The notes under the pieces were generated by a model that saw only the letters and a list, made by a program, of their open reading frames with translations, was not told where the DNA came from and made no database searches. DNA of 64,000 nucleotides from Spirometra erinaceieuropaei (taxonomy: Eukaryota > Platyhelminthes > Cestoda > Diphyllobothriidea > Diphyllobothriidae), in the NCBI GenBank assembly GCA_902702965.1, contig CACRXP010001248.1, positions 33,718 through 97,717 on the forward strand, read 5' to 3'. Position 1 is the first letter of the stretch. Each line of letters starts with the position of its first letter. The position numbers and the translations under genes were made by a program. Shown piece after piece: positions 32,766 to 46,600 of the stretch.

Positions 32766-33240
32766 TCGGCCTTGAAAGAAAAGAAGTACATCAAGGATAT
32801 TCTCCATCACGACAGTTTTACCGTCGTGTCCGACAATCTCCACCGGTGTCAAGACAGAGTCAAGAAGACGGAGGCGGGAGAGGGCGCAGGTGAATGGCGG
32901 GGTCGAGCCCGCACCTTGGTGCTCCACTACACACCCGTTGGTCCACACAACTTGATCAGGGTTTTAACCAACAACAAAAATGGGGGAGCGGTAGGAATAC
33001 CAATTTGCGCGGCGTCAGCCGGTTACCAGGCCTGCTACCACTCCCCCGAATGTTGGCATTTTTTATGGTGCGCATTCTGATAATGCCTGCCAGGACTCAA
33101 TATGGCTGCGTGTTGGTTCAGCGTATCTACCGCGTGACCTGTTTGGGGGCACAATTTTTTACTGCCCAGACATTCACGCGGTCGCTCATGCTATCGCCCC
33201 CCACCACCTCTCCGGTGGTGCCTCACAGACGCCAAATTGA
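32766..33240 (+). repeat. interspersed repeat R3, copy 2
   Basis: Matches 59,935-60,430 throughout and 10,715-11,060 in part (GTCAAGACAGAGTCAAGAAG, TTGATCAGGGTTTTAACCAA, GGCATTTTTTATGGTGCGCA). It is shared with B and thus older than the duplication. No frame is conserved across the three copies. Confidence 0.65.
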
Positions 33241-36190
33241 TCCGATTAATAAACCAGTAGAGGTAACCTCTCTTCTTCTCTCCTAGTGGACTTGAGCGTG
33301 GGACAGAAATACGTCCTGCATTTGTGAGTTTTCTTCTTCTTCTCTTAAGCATTATTTTCGACTTTAAAACAGTTATCCCAAACAACATTCGCCGCCCAAT
33401 CCCTCGGCCGTTTCCTAATCTCACAGGTTATCGTATTAATGTGCAGTGGTCATATGCAGTTGAATAATAAGTCGCCAAGTTTTATATTGTTCTTAAATTT
33501 TGCGCATTTCTTTGCCCTTTTCCCGTTTAGATTTACTCAGGCAAAACAGTGTTTCACATCCGAAATATTTTGTCGCCGTGCACTGGTAGCACAACACCCA
33601 GTCGAAAGGAGTAAATACAAGCAAGGAAACTAACAAAAGCCGGGCATACAGGAAGCATCGCCGGCAGTTTGCAGGTTGAATTTTAAGAGGTTGGCCCTAC
33701 CAAAAGAGATAAAACGGAACCGCAACGGGATGTTCTAGGGAGACAATAGCTTCACAATCAAATAAGTCTCGCGCACTCTGAAAGGAAGACCTGATTAGTA
33801 GACTTAGGCAGGCATTTTGTCCCAAGCGCAAATAACGCTCGTGTACTGTGGACGGTTACACGGAAAACTTCCCCCTCCTCAACGCCAGTTTACTGGTGAT
33901 TATTTTAAATTCAGATTATTAGTTTTAGCATCACCGTCTTACATCATGTTCATCCAAATGCGTCTCTTAAGCCTGAACTTGATCTCTCTGCCCGTTTCAC
34001 TTTCCTAAAGCACAAGTCTCATTCAATCAAAAATTATGAGGCAGAAACTCTTAAATTGTTGAACACAAAATTATAGTACGGAGTGCTGAAGGGGTCTTCC
34101 ACGGTAACGGTAAAGAAATGTTATGTTGTGTTTCGTTTACGACCAATGAATATCTATCAGCGGGGAATAAATTTGATACGCGGGAGAGCAGGTCGTTTGT
34201 GATTACCTTTGACTGTGCTTAATAAGGCGAGCTTGTTTGTGTTGAGAATAAAAAAGAAAACTTTTAACTATCGTTTGTCAGGGATTCTATCCAACCAACG
34301 CATTAAACGGAAAGGACGGTAGTGTGAAGCAGTGCAGGACTTTGAACAATATTCGCCTGACATTTTCAAGTAATCGGCGCCGAAGGGCTTCTACTAATAG
34401 GCACATAACATCTGTTGACTGTCTATATTGAATAGCAACATTGCTGAGGTAAGTGGATTACTTGGACGACCAGTGTCAGATTTTAGTTGCTAATGCCCTT
34501 GACCAGAAGGCATGACTTGAACTTGTAGGTTTTCAGTCCGTGTTACGTCGAAGAACCATGCGTTTACGCAAGTTTAACTGTCACCTCAGATAATTATATT
34601 GCCGAAAAATATATCAAAATATTTTATGCATGAAACCCATACGTTCAATGATCTTTAAAGGACCTCACTATTATAAAAAAAACATCTGTTTCTTCATGGT
34701 AAATGCTTACATACTTTTGGTTTGTGATCGGCAGCAGCAATAACTTAAATTGGGAAATTGGAGACCAAATATATCATTTTGTTCATTTGTCGACGTCTAC
34801 ATTTGAACCAGACCGTTTTGCTTCAGTTGGATTGGGGTAAAATTGACCAATTGTGACTGAGGACAGTCCGAATCAGAGTCAATCACTGTTCAGATGAAAG
34901 CGACGGTGTTAACTGTGAACAGAATTTTCTGTTGACTTAATTTTCTCTTTTAAATAATCAAATGTGAATGTTTAAATTAAGTGAAAACATTTATTTTTCA
35001 TCAATCGTTTTCAGAAAATATTAGAGCTTGAATTAGAAAGCGAGTTCTCTTCCATCACTTTGCTCTTAAGTTAAAGTCAGTCTGTTTTAGTCAGTTAAAG
35101 GCCCGATTTGATAGAAGCAGCCGCTCAGTGAGACCACAATCTAAGATAAAAATTTAATTTCGCTGTAATGATTATTCTATAGGTTGTTCCAACTGCCTTT
35201 CTACATTCACCGTGACGGCGTTACCGAACTTTGGGTTATTCTGCATCCTGTTAAATCACATAAAATAGACCAAAAGAAGAGCAAAAAATCGAAATGGAAA
35301 AGATGCGAGAATCCATGATTCCTAATGTGACAGCTTAAAAATCACGAGGAGGGATGTCCGTAGTATGCCTCGCAGCACAGTGATTACAAGAACTGTATAA
35401 GGACGGATTACGGGGAAGCGGAGTCAGGCGCAGTAACTGTAGAAGCCTAGTCAGCGCGCGACGGACAAAGATTTTACGTAGCACGAAAAAGAAGAGAACG
35501 GTTCCGATCCTAACTGAGTGGGAGGCCGTATTCAGATCGAGTCACTGAAGCCTTCTCTGTTACCCGAGAGGACAGAGTTATTTTATCAGTTGGTTATCTT
35601 CCAAGCAATAGTTTTTGGCGCATCGTAATAGTTTGAAATCGCAGGAGATTATATATAAGGAGGTACATGCGCAAACTGTCGTGGGAAAGAGTCCCTAGAG
35701 TCGTCTCTCCTTCTCGATATTTCCTTTATTATCAACAGACCACAATCGGAGCCGAGTCGTCTGGTGCGGGATTTGGGCGCAAGCGACCGACAGGGCTAGA
35801 TAATACGTTTCCTCGTGCCACGCACAACCTGCCTCACTGCGCAACACACTAGGTTTTCGCGCAAAGTTGGTTCACGGCTTGGATTGCACATGTACAAGAG
35901 TGCCGTCGAGGACATTTTGAAAAATCTTGACGTGTTACGGGGTGTGAGGGCAGGTCGCGTTTTTGGCACATACAGATGAGCCGTTTTAGCTCTCTTGACC
36001 ACCGCTTCTGATCCCAGCATCGGTTGGCTGACCAGCATGGACAGAAAAATACTGCACGGGAAGTAAAAGTGGGAGAAGGTTCAACTCTCAACGCATCTTC
36101 CTCACCATAAACAATTTGATGACCTTCAGGCTATCAGATTTTATTAAAAGCTGAGGCTTGGAATGTCGCCAACTCAGGCCTAGCAGTCAG
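33241..36190. other. end of copy A as traceable, no gene recognised
   Basis: Aligns with 60,431-64,000. At 35,667-36,090 there is a GC-richer segment with a TATATATAAGG box at 35,649-35,659, whose counterpart in B (63,445-63,900) keeps GGGAAAGAGTCCCNAGAGTC and the following pyrimidine-rich piece. It may be a retroelement terminus. Frames are not kept between copies. Confidence 0.4.
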
Positions 36191-38309
36191 TTCACAACGT
36201 GCTTGTGTGGAATGACCGGCTTGTGGACTGACAGCCAGACTACGATGGCCCCTGTTTAATGTGCCCTTTACGGAACTTCCACCCAGCTAGGGTCTGGGCT
36301 GCACCACCTCTTTTCATTGAGCAAAGTCCCAGTGCTTCATGCGAACACCAAGAAGCCTGTTGGTAGCGTGCCTATCTGCGGGATTTACGCCGCGCTAGCC
36401 ATCAACACCCTCCTTCATCTCCGGTCTTTTTAAATCTGTCATGGCACCGGACCCAGGTGAGAGAGGAGGAAGGGGTAATATAAATGTTGCGGAAGTCTAA
36501 TCGTACCATAAACTACTTCACGTTCAACTCACTCTTCGTTCGTCAAATCTGTTTTAGGACACACCGTGAAAGACGCCAGAGTCGACGGTCTAACTGTCTT
36601 ATCTAGAAGGGACGCTTAAGCCTGAGTCGCAGTCCTCAAATGACCACTTCAGCAAACACTCACAGGACCGACTTCGAGGTTTAAATATGACGGGTGTTTA
36701 CTCGTATCCCATCGCTGACACAGTTCAATATGCAGAAATGAAATTCGGCAAACTTATTTTTTAACTGTTTATCGTCGTGCCTGTGCAGGAACCGCCTTAG
36801 TTAACGCGCGCTTTATGGAAACTCGGTAAACGACTCGGACTCACTTCTAATTCCGGCGTCGCGGTGAGATCTATTTTGGAAAATGTTGCGACATTTGGTA
36901 CAATTGCATTCATTCGTGGTAACATTTTTCTATCTGGACTATACTCTTTGGACATTTCTATACGTTGCGCAGTCATTGTTAGTTGTAGATCACTTGACCG
37001 CTCGACCGTCATCGCATATTATGAAAGTGGCAAACATCCATAACGTATTAAAAACGCAGGAGAATTTTCGTGATATATTGAACCGCATGAATTCAAGCAA
37101 GTATTACGTTTAGCCGCGGATCTTAAGAAAAGGAGCTTTAAAGCCAAATATTTAACTTCACAACATTATGCTGGACTGAGCCGCTTAGCCTTCATCTGCA
37201 TCCGTAAATTATCATTCTGGTTGCGACATCTGCCTCTTCACTTCAGTGCAGACCGTCATCAGTTGATGGATTGCCAAAAGTCGTTAAGATGCTCCAAACA
37301 GTCATCTGTATTTATTGGACATTCTTAGATTATTAAGTGCTCGATTGCCGGTATCTAACGTAGCTACGTGACATGAATCTTGTCAGTTGTATTATCGTGT
37401 TACTGTATTTTTTCTCACTTTCCATGTGCGAATGAATATCACTGGAATGGTAGGAAGTATAAGCTTAGGCTAGTCTAAAAGAAGGTCGTAGGATTATCCA
37501 TTATTTGCTTTCCACTTCACCATGCATTTCGCGTGTTCTCAGCGGAACCGTGTAGGTTTTAATAACTATTGTTAATGAATCAACTACAACGGTCAGGAAT
37601 AAAAAAGCTCGAATTAAAATTTAAAGAATTGAATCTTAAGACGGTCTTCATTTGCCTGCTTAGTGCTATATACTCAAGCATTAAGCGATAAGTGGAGAGA
37701 CCTGAAGCGCATTCTACGCTAAATATATTTAACGTAGTTATTTCGAAATGTCTAAAAGGTCTGAATATATTCAGACCTTTAAGTCATTTGCAAATACCTA
37801 GACTCAACATGCATTTAATTGCTCTAGATTAGAATGAAGTTTTTATAGCAGTTTATACCGTCAGATTACTATGTGTAATCACGCTTTTTTATCATGATTC
37901 TGGTGTACTTTGCCACTAATTCGCTGATCGTTGAATGCCGAATAAGATGCATTCATGATCTCCTTCCATTTCTGTCATGACACGATACGCATTGGCTTAC
38001 AGCTTGACCATAAAATTGAGCTCATAAAGTGCCTGGAAAATGTTTATAAGTCATATTTGCACAATTTTTTAAATTTCTATTCTTCTCGCGCGGTAACATA
38101 GATAACGGTTGATCTGCCGCCTTTTCTGCTCGCGCGCAGAAAGCGCAGCCAAATAATGGAAGTGTTCTGCGAATCCACTGGTGACGGGCTCTGAATACAC
38201 TAGATATTGAATTTTTAATTTTTTGGACGTAACCAACAGGTAATAAGGTTACAAATCAGTTTCTAAAGAAAGATTAATTGAATGCCCACTCTCACATTCA
38301 ACGGATTAT
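36191..38309. other. anonymous DNA, one weak minus-strand frame
   Basis: Beyond the part visible in B. A 71-codon minus-strand frame at 36,797-37,012 is rich in charged residues, Ser and Pro (MTVERSSDLQ ... ELEVSPSRLPSF) and could be an exon, but I see neither homology nor a confident splice pair. A diverged repeat module lies at 36,405-36,520. The rest is AT-rich and empty. Confidence 0.3.
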
Positions 38310-39540
38310 AGAATAATAATAAAAACAAACGTTTCTGAAATACAGGCGGTAATATAATCACATCAATAAACTCTAAGAGCGAAATACGAAGACCATATAG
38401 CTCAGGTGACATTGTGACGTCCACTGCTAAACCGGTCCATTTTCAGCTTAAAAACTTTGGCGGATGTGGGCATAATGACATCTGCAGGCATATCATTCCA
38501 AGACACGACCACACTGATTGAAAAGAAGAACTTTTATATTTCCAATTGGGCTCCAGTCACACTTTTTTAAATGGATGACCTCGGGTATTAGTTGTGGTTG
38601 CTAACTCAAAGAGGTAAGCAGGTAAGATACATTAGTCTTGAACGCGCACTATACGAATGTTTGTATCAGATCGCCTCTTAACTGTCTGTAACCAAGTGAA
38701 AAATGTCTGAGATTGGATAGCCGTGTTTCGTAGGTTAGTGAGCCATGTCCACTTAAGAAAATTGTTTCCCCACCTTTAAACATTCTCAAGGATGTTGAGG
38801 TCCTTAGTGCTCCGGGGTTTCCACGCTCTAATAACGAACTCTAACCGTGGCCGCACAAACGTTCGTAAGACTTAAGCGAAGCAGTCCTTATCGAAGGAAG
38901 AAAAAGCTCTTTGGACAAAGTTTAGGACCGATATCGCGGAAATGGCTAACTTGTAGCAGTGGAGCGACGAATTAAGTGAAGCCTTGACACACACGCCCAA
39001 GTCCCTCTGGGCGTCTGCCACCTGCATTGGTAAGTCATCTAGGTGGTTAACCCTCCGGCTGGGAGATCAGATCCCACTGACTCGCAGATCATTGCACTTA
39101 GGCACATTAAACGGCATAAGTCCGTCCTGTTACAAGTTCTCGATTCATGTCAGGTGTGCCTGCGAGCGCTCTTTGTCAAAGTGAGTTCGGATGACGCTCC
39201 CAAGCTTAACATCATCAGCGATCATGTCGACATAACAATTCAATTTCCTGATGCAGTCGTTTACGTATATCATGAATAGGGCACAGCCAAGGACGCAGAC
39301 TTAGGGAACACTAAATTCAACCGCTACCTCCGAAGACTGCCTGTTACCGACGTGGACGATTTGAGAGCGAACGACCAAGAAGGCTTGTGTCGGCCTAAGG
39401 AGATTACTCCCAATGTCCGTTCAGCATCGCGGATAACCATATTTTCCGCGTAACTTAAGGAAGGCTGAGACACAATCAACTCGACGGTACAAACATTAAT
39501 TGGCGCAGCTTATTCACATGAAAGGAGGACAAGCAGGCGA
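38310..39540 (-). pseudogene. CR1/Jockey-like LINE fragment, reverse transcriptase palm to C-terminus
   Basis: On the minus strand the recognisable order is NRQSSEVAVEFSVP (end of palm motif A/B), VLGCALFMIYVNDCIRKLNC, then the catalytic motif MIADDVKL at about 39,205-39,228, SQAHLT, PFNVPKC, then FVRPRLEFVIRAWKPRSTKD from the region after the thumb, and a C-terminal SLCPHPPKF-like stretch near 38,450. The usual F in FADD is I. Multiple stops and frame changes make it a fossil. The 5' end and endonuclease are missing, as in 5'-truncated LINE copies. Confidence 0.8.
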
Positions 39541-41425
39541 CCGTCTGGTGGGAGTAAATTGAAAATTTCAGATTGTCATTGAAGAAGAGAATATGTTCTA
39601 GGCGCGTCCTCGACGTACGAGTAGTAATGAGCGCCTAAAGAATTACAAAAAACAACGTGGCAAAAGGCAACCTTATGCTTATGCATTTAAAACGAACAAC
39701 GTGGAGAACATACTGCTTATTTAATCTTCAGATCGTAGGTCGCATAAGCCTATGTAATACGAGGCGAAATTAATGGCTACCTGATTTTGGCACTGAAGTC
39801 TCAAATCAGACAATCTAAAACATAGGACAACATAAAGGGCTCATACATTTCAGTCGGTCGGGTTTTCACGCTGAAACTGTTTTCATACGTCGCATGCGGT
39901 TTTCCCTAAACTCAGAGATGTCAGCTGGCGAACATTAGGTTTTTGTGGGTCAGAGGACTCGAAGCTGGCCTTTTCTTCGTTTTTCGCATTAACTCTAGCT
40001 CCAACTTTACGCTCATTGGCAATCTCTCTCCGAGAGATCCATCTTTTGCCACGCGCAACTCCTCCATGGTGTTTCCGTGGCCTTCTTGTATTACATCTAA
40101 ACGCTCCGTCTTTTTACTTCCAAATATACTTTTCTTTGAAATAATCTTCGCCAGAAATTAGGTCATCGCCTAAGTATCTGATATTCCAGTAGGATTACAC
40201 AAACACCTTACACCGGAAAGAATATAGGCACTTTTGGAGGTCTCATTCCCGAAAACTCATCTTCTTGATTTCGAGAAGGGTCCTCCTGGTATATAGTGGT
40301 AGATCAAGTGGTAACCCTCAATTATATCATTAGAAACCCTGTTCTGAATTGGTTTCTAAATCCACTGCTATCTCTCTTCCCCCAGAGTGACGATTTTCGC
40401 GGTTTATGATGTCATCTCCCACATTTCGACCTCAATCGGTCTGCCGTCGCTCACTGTCAATCCTCTGTATTCGCCGACTACTAGCAGTATGTTCGAACCT
40501 CCCTTTCCCATTCCTCGGCTGGGCTCGGAGCAGACTGTGGCCGATCGCGTCTGGGTTCCTCTCGTCTGGCTCTTTGACGCGAATAGTCTCATCCGGCATA
40601 TCAATTCAGACCTGACGATGTCCTTTCTGAATCCCGTATACTATGCCATATGCAGGCCAGTCCTGCATATGAACTGTCCAGCAGTTTGATCTTGTTTTAC
40701 AAGTTGTTAATAATAGAATTCTCGTAAATAAATAAATGTGCTTTGGTCATTAAGGCTGCCGTGAGTAGTAATTTGGAATGCAACATCCCGATATGTAGCA
40801 GTGTTAGGCAATGACCTAAGAAGTTCGGCAATACGAACCGGCGTTTTCCTCATCTGTATCATCCATCACACCTGGTACGTCGGCTGTGTGTCTGTGATGT
40901 ATGGTGATAATGTAAATGGGAAGGATACCATGAGCGTCATAGCAGGGGTTCCCTGGTGTCTGGTTCTCGTTACTATTAAAGCTGGAGCCAGTATATTTAA
41001 TCCTATCTCTCCATCATGTAAACGACGTATCCGAGTGGATTTAATGGTAGTTCAAAATTGTGCTGTTGTGGACGTGAGATTAAGCGACTGGTTGATTCAT
41101 GCTGCCCAGGAACTCAACTTTTGTAGAAGGGTAAATTGCTGCGAAACACATATCAGGGAGGCAAACTTCTAATCCAAGACTGCTAGTGTGCTCTAATAGT
41201 TTGTAGCCCATAACATCTATCTTAGTGAGAAATACATTTGAGTGACATGGAAAACGGTTTATAAGTGCCAAAGGACTGCCGATGAAACTATGTCAAGTAT
41301 CTGGCCTGACACGCACAGGCCCAATGTAACTTAAGTGTTCACAAGTGGTCAGAACAGCCCACCTTGCACAAGCCTAGTGTTAACCTAGCCTACGTTCTAA
41401 ATTTATGTAAGTGCAACTCACACAT
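39541..41425. other. unassigned stretch with two plus-strand frames
   Basis: A GC-rich 100-codon frame at 40,387-40,689 follows a CCCCCAG acceptor-like sequence. It is followed at 40,720 by a (AATA)n-like tail, so it may be the end of a retroelement; the tail resembles 9,930-9,985 on the other strand. A 123-codon frame at 40,801-41,172 is open but matches nothing I know and shows no codon or splice evidence. I call neither a gene. Confidence 0.3.
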
Positions 41426-42400
41426 TAGATGTGCTACCTCATGAAATATCAAATGAAATCCAAAAATGTGTCTTCGATTTGAGGGGGATAATTTAAAAAG
41501 CTGTAATATTAACTGTCGTACAACGTTAACCCATGATAGTTCAGTCATGCTGGGACACCGGCTGTTGAATGAGCATCTTTTCGGGTGTCTTTAAAAACTA
41601 CACTCTGTAAAAGACGCTTACTTCTGTGGCATGAATTTTTCATATCGACTATCGATGCCCTTTCAAACTTGATTCCACTTTGTATAAAACGTGGTCATAA
41701 ATAATCTCGCACTTGTTTGTTAGCTGCGTATATTATTTTTAAGTTTAACTTAAGTTTTTAAGTTTAACTTAAAGTGAGTGCATACTTAGGGTTTCTAAAT
41801 TTTTCAATTTCTGTATAAAGTTTTGAGCTAACTGTCCTTACGTTTATATTTAGGGTTTCCAGATCACATGCTGTGTACATTCTGTCCAAGGAATATTGTA
41901 AATTTCTCTATGCCGTAAGAAAGACGTCTGACGGAATGCAGAAAATTGTGCCGAATGTGGACCAGGTTGCATACTTGCTGATGAGATGGCATATGGATGG
42001 ACATTTGACGGTTTTAAAAAAGTTCGCAATTAGGAACCTTTTAAAATCAAAAAAATACTATCTTCTCATGCAGAACAGTTTTCTAGCACGCAAGTTGCCA
42101 TCAACTGAGTAGAAGAAATAATATTTTTGAGCTTCTTTTACAAAAACATATAGTTAAATTTATAACGGCATCAAAAACCAATGAGAAAAATCAAACTGCG
42201 CAAGTAGTCCTTTTTTGCAAAATGCTGTTTCTGCAGACGGCCGTACTGATGCTCATTCAAAGGCTGGCGTCCTGAGGTGACTGAAATATTTTCGGATTAT
42301 GCTGAATGACAGTTAATATTACAATCCTAATTGAGCAATCTGTTCAAATAAAGACCCCTTCAAGAATTTTGGTTAACATTTTATTAGACATCGCATCTAG
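41426..42400 (+). mobile_element. complete long-TIR element at the left end of copy B
   Basis: The left end is AGATGTGCTACCTCATGAAA. The right end is the imperfect inversion ending TTTTATTAGACATCGCATCT. The length is about 975 bp. Inside, at 41,740-41,775, is a short duplicated palindrome (AAGTTTAACTTAAG). The right part (from 41,860) is shared with copy A at 8,095-8,983; the left part is not. Confidence 0.65.
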
Positions 42401-43019
42401 TGTACATGCAAGCAGTATCCGCCAGCTCTCTGTCGTCTTATGTCAGGAAGCATGCACGACGAAAGTCGGCTCGATATTAACACGAAAAATTACCACTAGT
42501 CGCTTCACGGAGCAAGCGATTGAACAGTCACGACAGTAGCCGTTAAGTAAAATACGCGAAACCACAAGGCATTGTGAAAGAGTGATTTCTGTACCTGCCA
42601 TGTTAAAGAAAACCTTCCTTCCCCGTTGCTCGTTCCTTGCTGGTTCCCTTGGCCGAATAGTACACCCAGACATTGACAGCGATCTGCAACAGTACTTAGC
42701 ACATAGTTATTTATTGAAGAGCTCAAGTCGCGACATAAGCCAATTTTTCCGTTTATGAACAAACGATTCACACAAGCTCCATCCTTATCTCTTTTTCTAT
42801 CTTACTCATGCGTCGTTTGAGGTTCTCTCCGCTGAGGACCTTGTGCATGCGATATTCACAGAGCCAAACAAGAGAAACAAATCACGTGCAAAAAACATGT
42901 AAAACCCAGTATTTTGATCTGACTACATAACAGTTGAATAAATGCAAGTGAGATCGAATGTTACCTAAGGACAGAAGCCCACTAAACCCTAATCAGCAGG
43001 AAAGGAGATTTAGGACCTC
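42401..43019. other. duplicated noncoding DNA, no gene seen
   Basis: Aligns with 8,984-9,570. The small frames differ between copies. Confidence 0.5.
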
Positions 43020-43375
43020 AATGCATCGGCTTCAATGTCCAAATTATTGTTTGACACTGCAGTTTGTAGGATATAGGAGCCAGACCCGCCGAGGTTGGGT
43101 TGACATTATGCGTGGACTATGTCATATATTTCACGAGAAGCATTGGCAATAGAACATGTGCGATTAGTTATGAATGGACATTGTGCGGTCCTAAAAATCT
43201 CATAATTAAAAAGAAGATCTAAGTAAAAAGCATTTAAAAGACGACATCCTGTCGGATCCGAAATATTATAGGGCTGTGTAGCATGATACATTACGAGAAC
43301 CTCACCTAAATAACCCTAGCTAAACGAAAACGGATTTCAGAATTTTGGCCAACATTTCATGAATTGGTGACTCAT
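43020..43375 (+). repeat. long-TIR family fragment, copy B of 14,200-14,577
   Basis: Ends in AATTTTGGCCAACATTTCAT, the family terminus. The left part is also found inverted at about 480-600. Confidence 0.55.
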
Positions 43376-43496
43376 TCTGTACGTAAGCAGACAGGCTCCT
43401 GACGTGTTAAGGACCCGTTTCCCACAAACGTACACCTCAACTTCAAACATCTTTCATTTTAACGAAAAGACAAAAATCGAGATTTTCACTATCTAG

Positions 43497-43673
43497 GCAG
43501 CACATTGTGAGCCTGATTTTGTTGCTGGGAGCCGTCGAACATGTGGACTGCGGGTGTTCTTGAATCACAAGTTGTGCATTTGTTACTCTGGACTTGATGA
43601 TATCGTAGAGCAGGATACCGATGATGTCAAATTTTACGAAGGTAGAAGGAAGCCTCTATGTTTGGATCGCTGA
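43497..43673 (+). pseudogene. broken terminal exon, copy B of the 14,775 membrane-protein exon
   Basis: The acceptor CTATCTAG is kept and the following sequence aligns along the full exon, 177 bp against 178 in A. The one-base deletion falls within the transmembrane segment and brings an in-frame TGA soon after. The segment after the deletion (LCICYSGLDDIV to the TGA at 43,671-43,673) is still open in the shifted frame, so decay is fairly recent. The downstream AATAAA is also lost. It is best read as a pseudogene exon unless the deletion is a sequencing error. Confidence 0.75.
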
Positions 43674-46600
43674 CCCATATAAAATTAATATTAAATGCCG
43701 TGAAACGTTCGTCTTGAAATAATCCGTTTTACTGAAAGCACGAGACCATCAGACGCTGCTTTTCTCAACTATACCTGCATGTTTTGTAACGACCGTCAAA
43801 AATTGGTTCGCTTACTGCTATTGTCGTGTTTGTCTATATTTTCGGCGACGATATGTTACAGCAAAGTCTTACTTTCCCTTACGATGTGTTTTCTGTCTGC
43901 CCATCGACACCATCTATTTCTTTTAATGTTCGTTTGCATCAAAGTAAAGAGGGAAAGAGATCAAGTATAGTGCACCTTTAGACTAGAAACACACACTCTG
44001 TCGACTGATTTCTAAACAGGACCTAATGTAGGCTGTCAAGAATCGTTTTAACCAAAAGTTAATGGTAAATTCACTCTGTCGGCGAGTGCGCCGGTGGCAG
44101 GTTTGTTGCTCTTGTTCACTTGTCTGAATGCCTGTTTAGTCGGCGTGGGCTTACGTTTTCTTCCTGTTTGGCGGCATGAATTTGCAAGTTTGTCGAACTC
44201 CGGCCTGGAAGATCCTCCAGTGTCACTGCAGACGCCAGGACCGTGTTCAGTGGTTATTTGCCCAACCGACCTGCTAATACGATGCTTCATTCGTCCCCAA
44301 CATTTCCGTTTGGCCAAGCTGAATGTGACGTTGGGAAAAAACTTTGAGCAGACAGGACAAGGCACTTAAACCAGTTTCTCTAGTAAAAAATGTGTCCTTC
44401 CGGTATACTCCGAATGTGGCTTTCGTGGGCACAAGTACTGTTGCATGCTACATCGCTGTGAAAATCTCCACAGTGAATGAAGCCATATTCAAGTTCAAAA
44501 ATGCCGTTGCACTGATGTGACGCTTCCTAGTGTAGGGGGCAGTTACCGTGTGCTTCATCCTCATTTTTCTCAGTAAAGGCAGGGAAATCATCTTTTAATA
44601 TTAAAAGATATTGACAGAATATAAAACTAAGCTACTAGTTAAAACATGTCCTTATCAAGTTCGTCGGGAGGCGCTTCGTTTGACGAACAAAACATAATAT
44701 ACTGCTGACAACTAACAGTCGGCAAGGAAGCTACACTTTCTGCACAGGACTTGTTTTGGAGATTATGCCGTCAAAGTTATTGTATTTTTTTAACGGATTA
44801 GTCAGAATTTGTCTGGGTTTACCTCAATTATCCCGCATTCGTACTGTTAACACTACAAACACAAACGGCATTGACTACGTAGGTTTTTTTCATATTTTCA
44901 TTTGCTTCGAAAGCTGAAGACCTCGATCAGTTTGCTAACTCGTCTATTGCCGCCTGTCGAGGGAAGCCTGGCATTTTCCTGAATTCAGTGCAGCAATTAA
45001 TTGCCCGGTCTCGAGCTATGAATAGCCGGTATATTGAATCAGACGTCTGAAAGACAAACCGTCCTGAAGAAAACCCTCCGAAGACCACATTAAGGTCTGT
45101 GTTGCTTTATCTATTCAGTATACACTAAATCGTCATCAGGATGGGTCAAACAAGGCAACAACGAGGATGAGAACGCTACGGAGATAGAGTACCAATAATA
45201 TTTCAATATAAAAGGGGAAAGGTGATTTGGAAATGAGATATAGCAAACAGAAACCTTCGGAATATAGCGCTATCTGGTATATAATTTGTTACATCAGGGC
45301 GCGTTGACTGTTTCCTTCTTTTTAATTCCTGTATTCCATTATGTCCGGTATTTTTTGCCAGCACGTGCAGTGCGTCTGCCGACTTTCAGAAACATTGACG
45401 TGTTAACACAAAACACGTATATTCTAACGAATACCTAAGAAATCACCATAAATAGAAGAAGATCGTGGTAACTGACGTTAACTGATTCCTGGTCTGTTCA
45501 TCTGCTGTCACCTTCAAAGTAGAGCTCTAACAACAAATTTTGGAGTTCTATGCTTACATTACTACTAAGCACATTCATTGAATGGCCAACAATGTTACCT
45601 TGTCTTTGCGAAGAACGCTAATACTGAAACACCAGGAAACCTCTACATTCTGTTCTCACAATGGCCGCTTTATGTTACAAACCAAATCAAAAAACTACCT
45701 AACAATCAATAAAAATTAGATGTTAGATTCAAAGACCAGCGATCACTGATTTTCGATAGAGCACAATTTCGAGAGATTAATTTTAACGAGGAACTATCGA
45801 TGTTGGAAGATCAGCTCATTCGGCGTGGAAAGGAGAAAATATAATTTTGTTTCGAAAGTATGCGTACTCTAATCGTATCAGTAAGTTGCAGTATGTTGAT
45901 TAAGTCGACCTGGCAATGCTAAGAGTTCTACGGTCTTCTCTCCAATGCTCCCATTAAAACGCAAAAACTGATATTTTTCTTAGCAAGTCCTGTATGCTTA
46001 TATTTTTGGGCTTTTACAGTAAGATTTTGAGGCCGGAGAAGCAGAATACACTGCTCATTAGGCCCGCTCCTGTGGTCTGGCCCTCTCCAAGCAGTAGCAG
46101 CTCATAATTTCGACTTTTTGTCATCCATGAGCAGGCAACGTTTTTCATGCTTCAACGACTCTACCGACCTGACAAATAATGGGTAGTCTCTACACCCCAA
46201 ATGGAGGACGCTGTACGTAAAACCGAATCGCGATGAATGCGAGGCATTGAGGTTGATCTGTAAACTAATCAGCAGCCTGAAAACATTCATCTACGGTCAA
46301 CACAGCTAGTTTAATACATAAAGTTACAGTAAATGTACGGTAGAGTTAACTGTGTTGTAATCGCTCGGTGGCAAGAACTCGATCGCTAATATTCGGGTAA
46401 ATAGCGCTACTGACGTTCATCCCGATAAATTGAGGGTGTAATGGAACACGCTGCGCTATGGTAGGAAGCTTTAATTTGAAACTAAATTATTGACTTTCAC
46501 AGAGGAACATGCCCCGTTGGGATTGTAAACATATCGCTTCTTATCAGCAACGACAAGCCTGTATCCTGAAGTACCCTAAACACTTATCACCGCAATCAGA

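Larger units (their letters stand above)
8095..36190 (+). repeat. copy A of a long direct segmental duplication
   Basis: Collinear with copy B (41,860 to the window end). Anchors read by eye: 8,140 with 41,890; 8,995 with 42,410; 14,310 with 43,115; 14,780 with 43,500; 16,300 with 44,000; 18,290 with 45,300; 18,890 with 45,930; 21,720 with 48,965; 23,545 with 50,510; 24,500 with 51,425; 28,517 with 55,749; 29,881 with 57,491; 32,470 with 59,650; 33,430 with 61,310; 35,670 with 63,470; 36,150 with 63,955. Noncoding identity is moderate with many indels. Copy A is about 6 kb longer, mostly from its 9.57-14.2 kb block and private transposons. The true right end of the unit is beyond what B shows. 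Confidence 0.88.

Noticed and set aside
40387..40689. 100-codon GC-rich frame as an exon
   Set aside because: It has an acceptor-like sequence but no donor or homology and is followed by an A-rich tail, so a retroelement end is more likely.
44048..44369. Zinc-finger-like protein (minus strand, begins CPVCSKFF)
   Set aside because: Only one C-x2-C pair, no following H-x3-H at the right spacing, and copy A has stops in the aligned frame.
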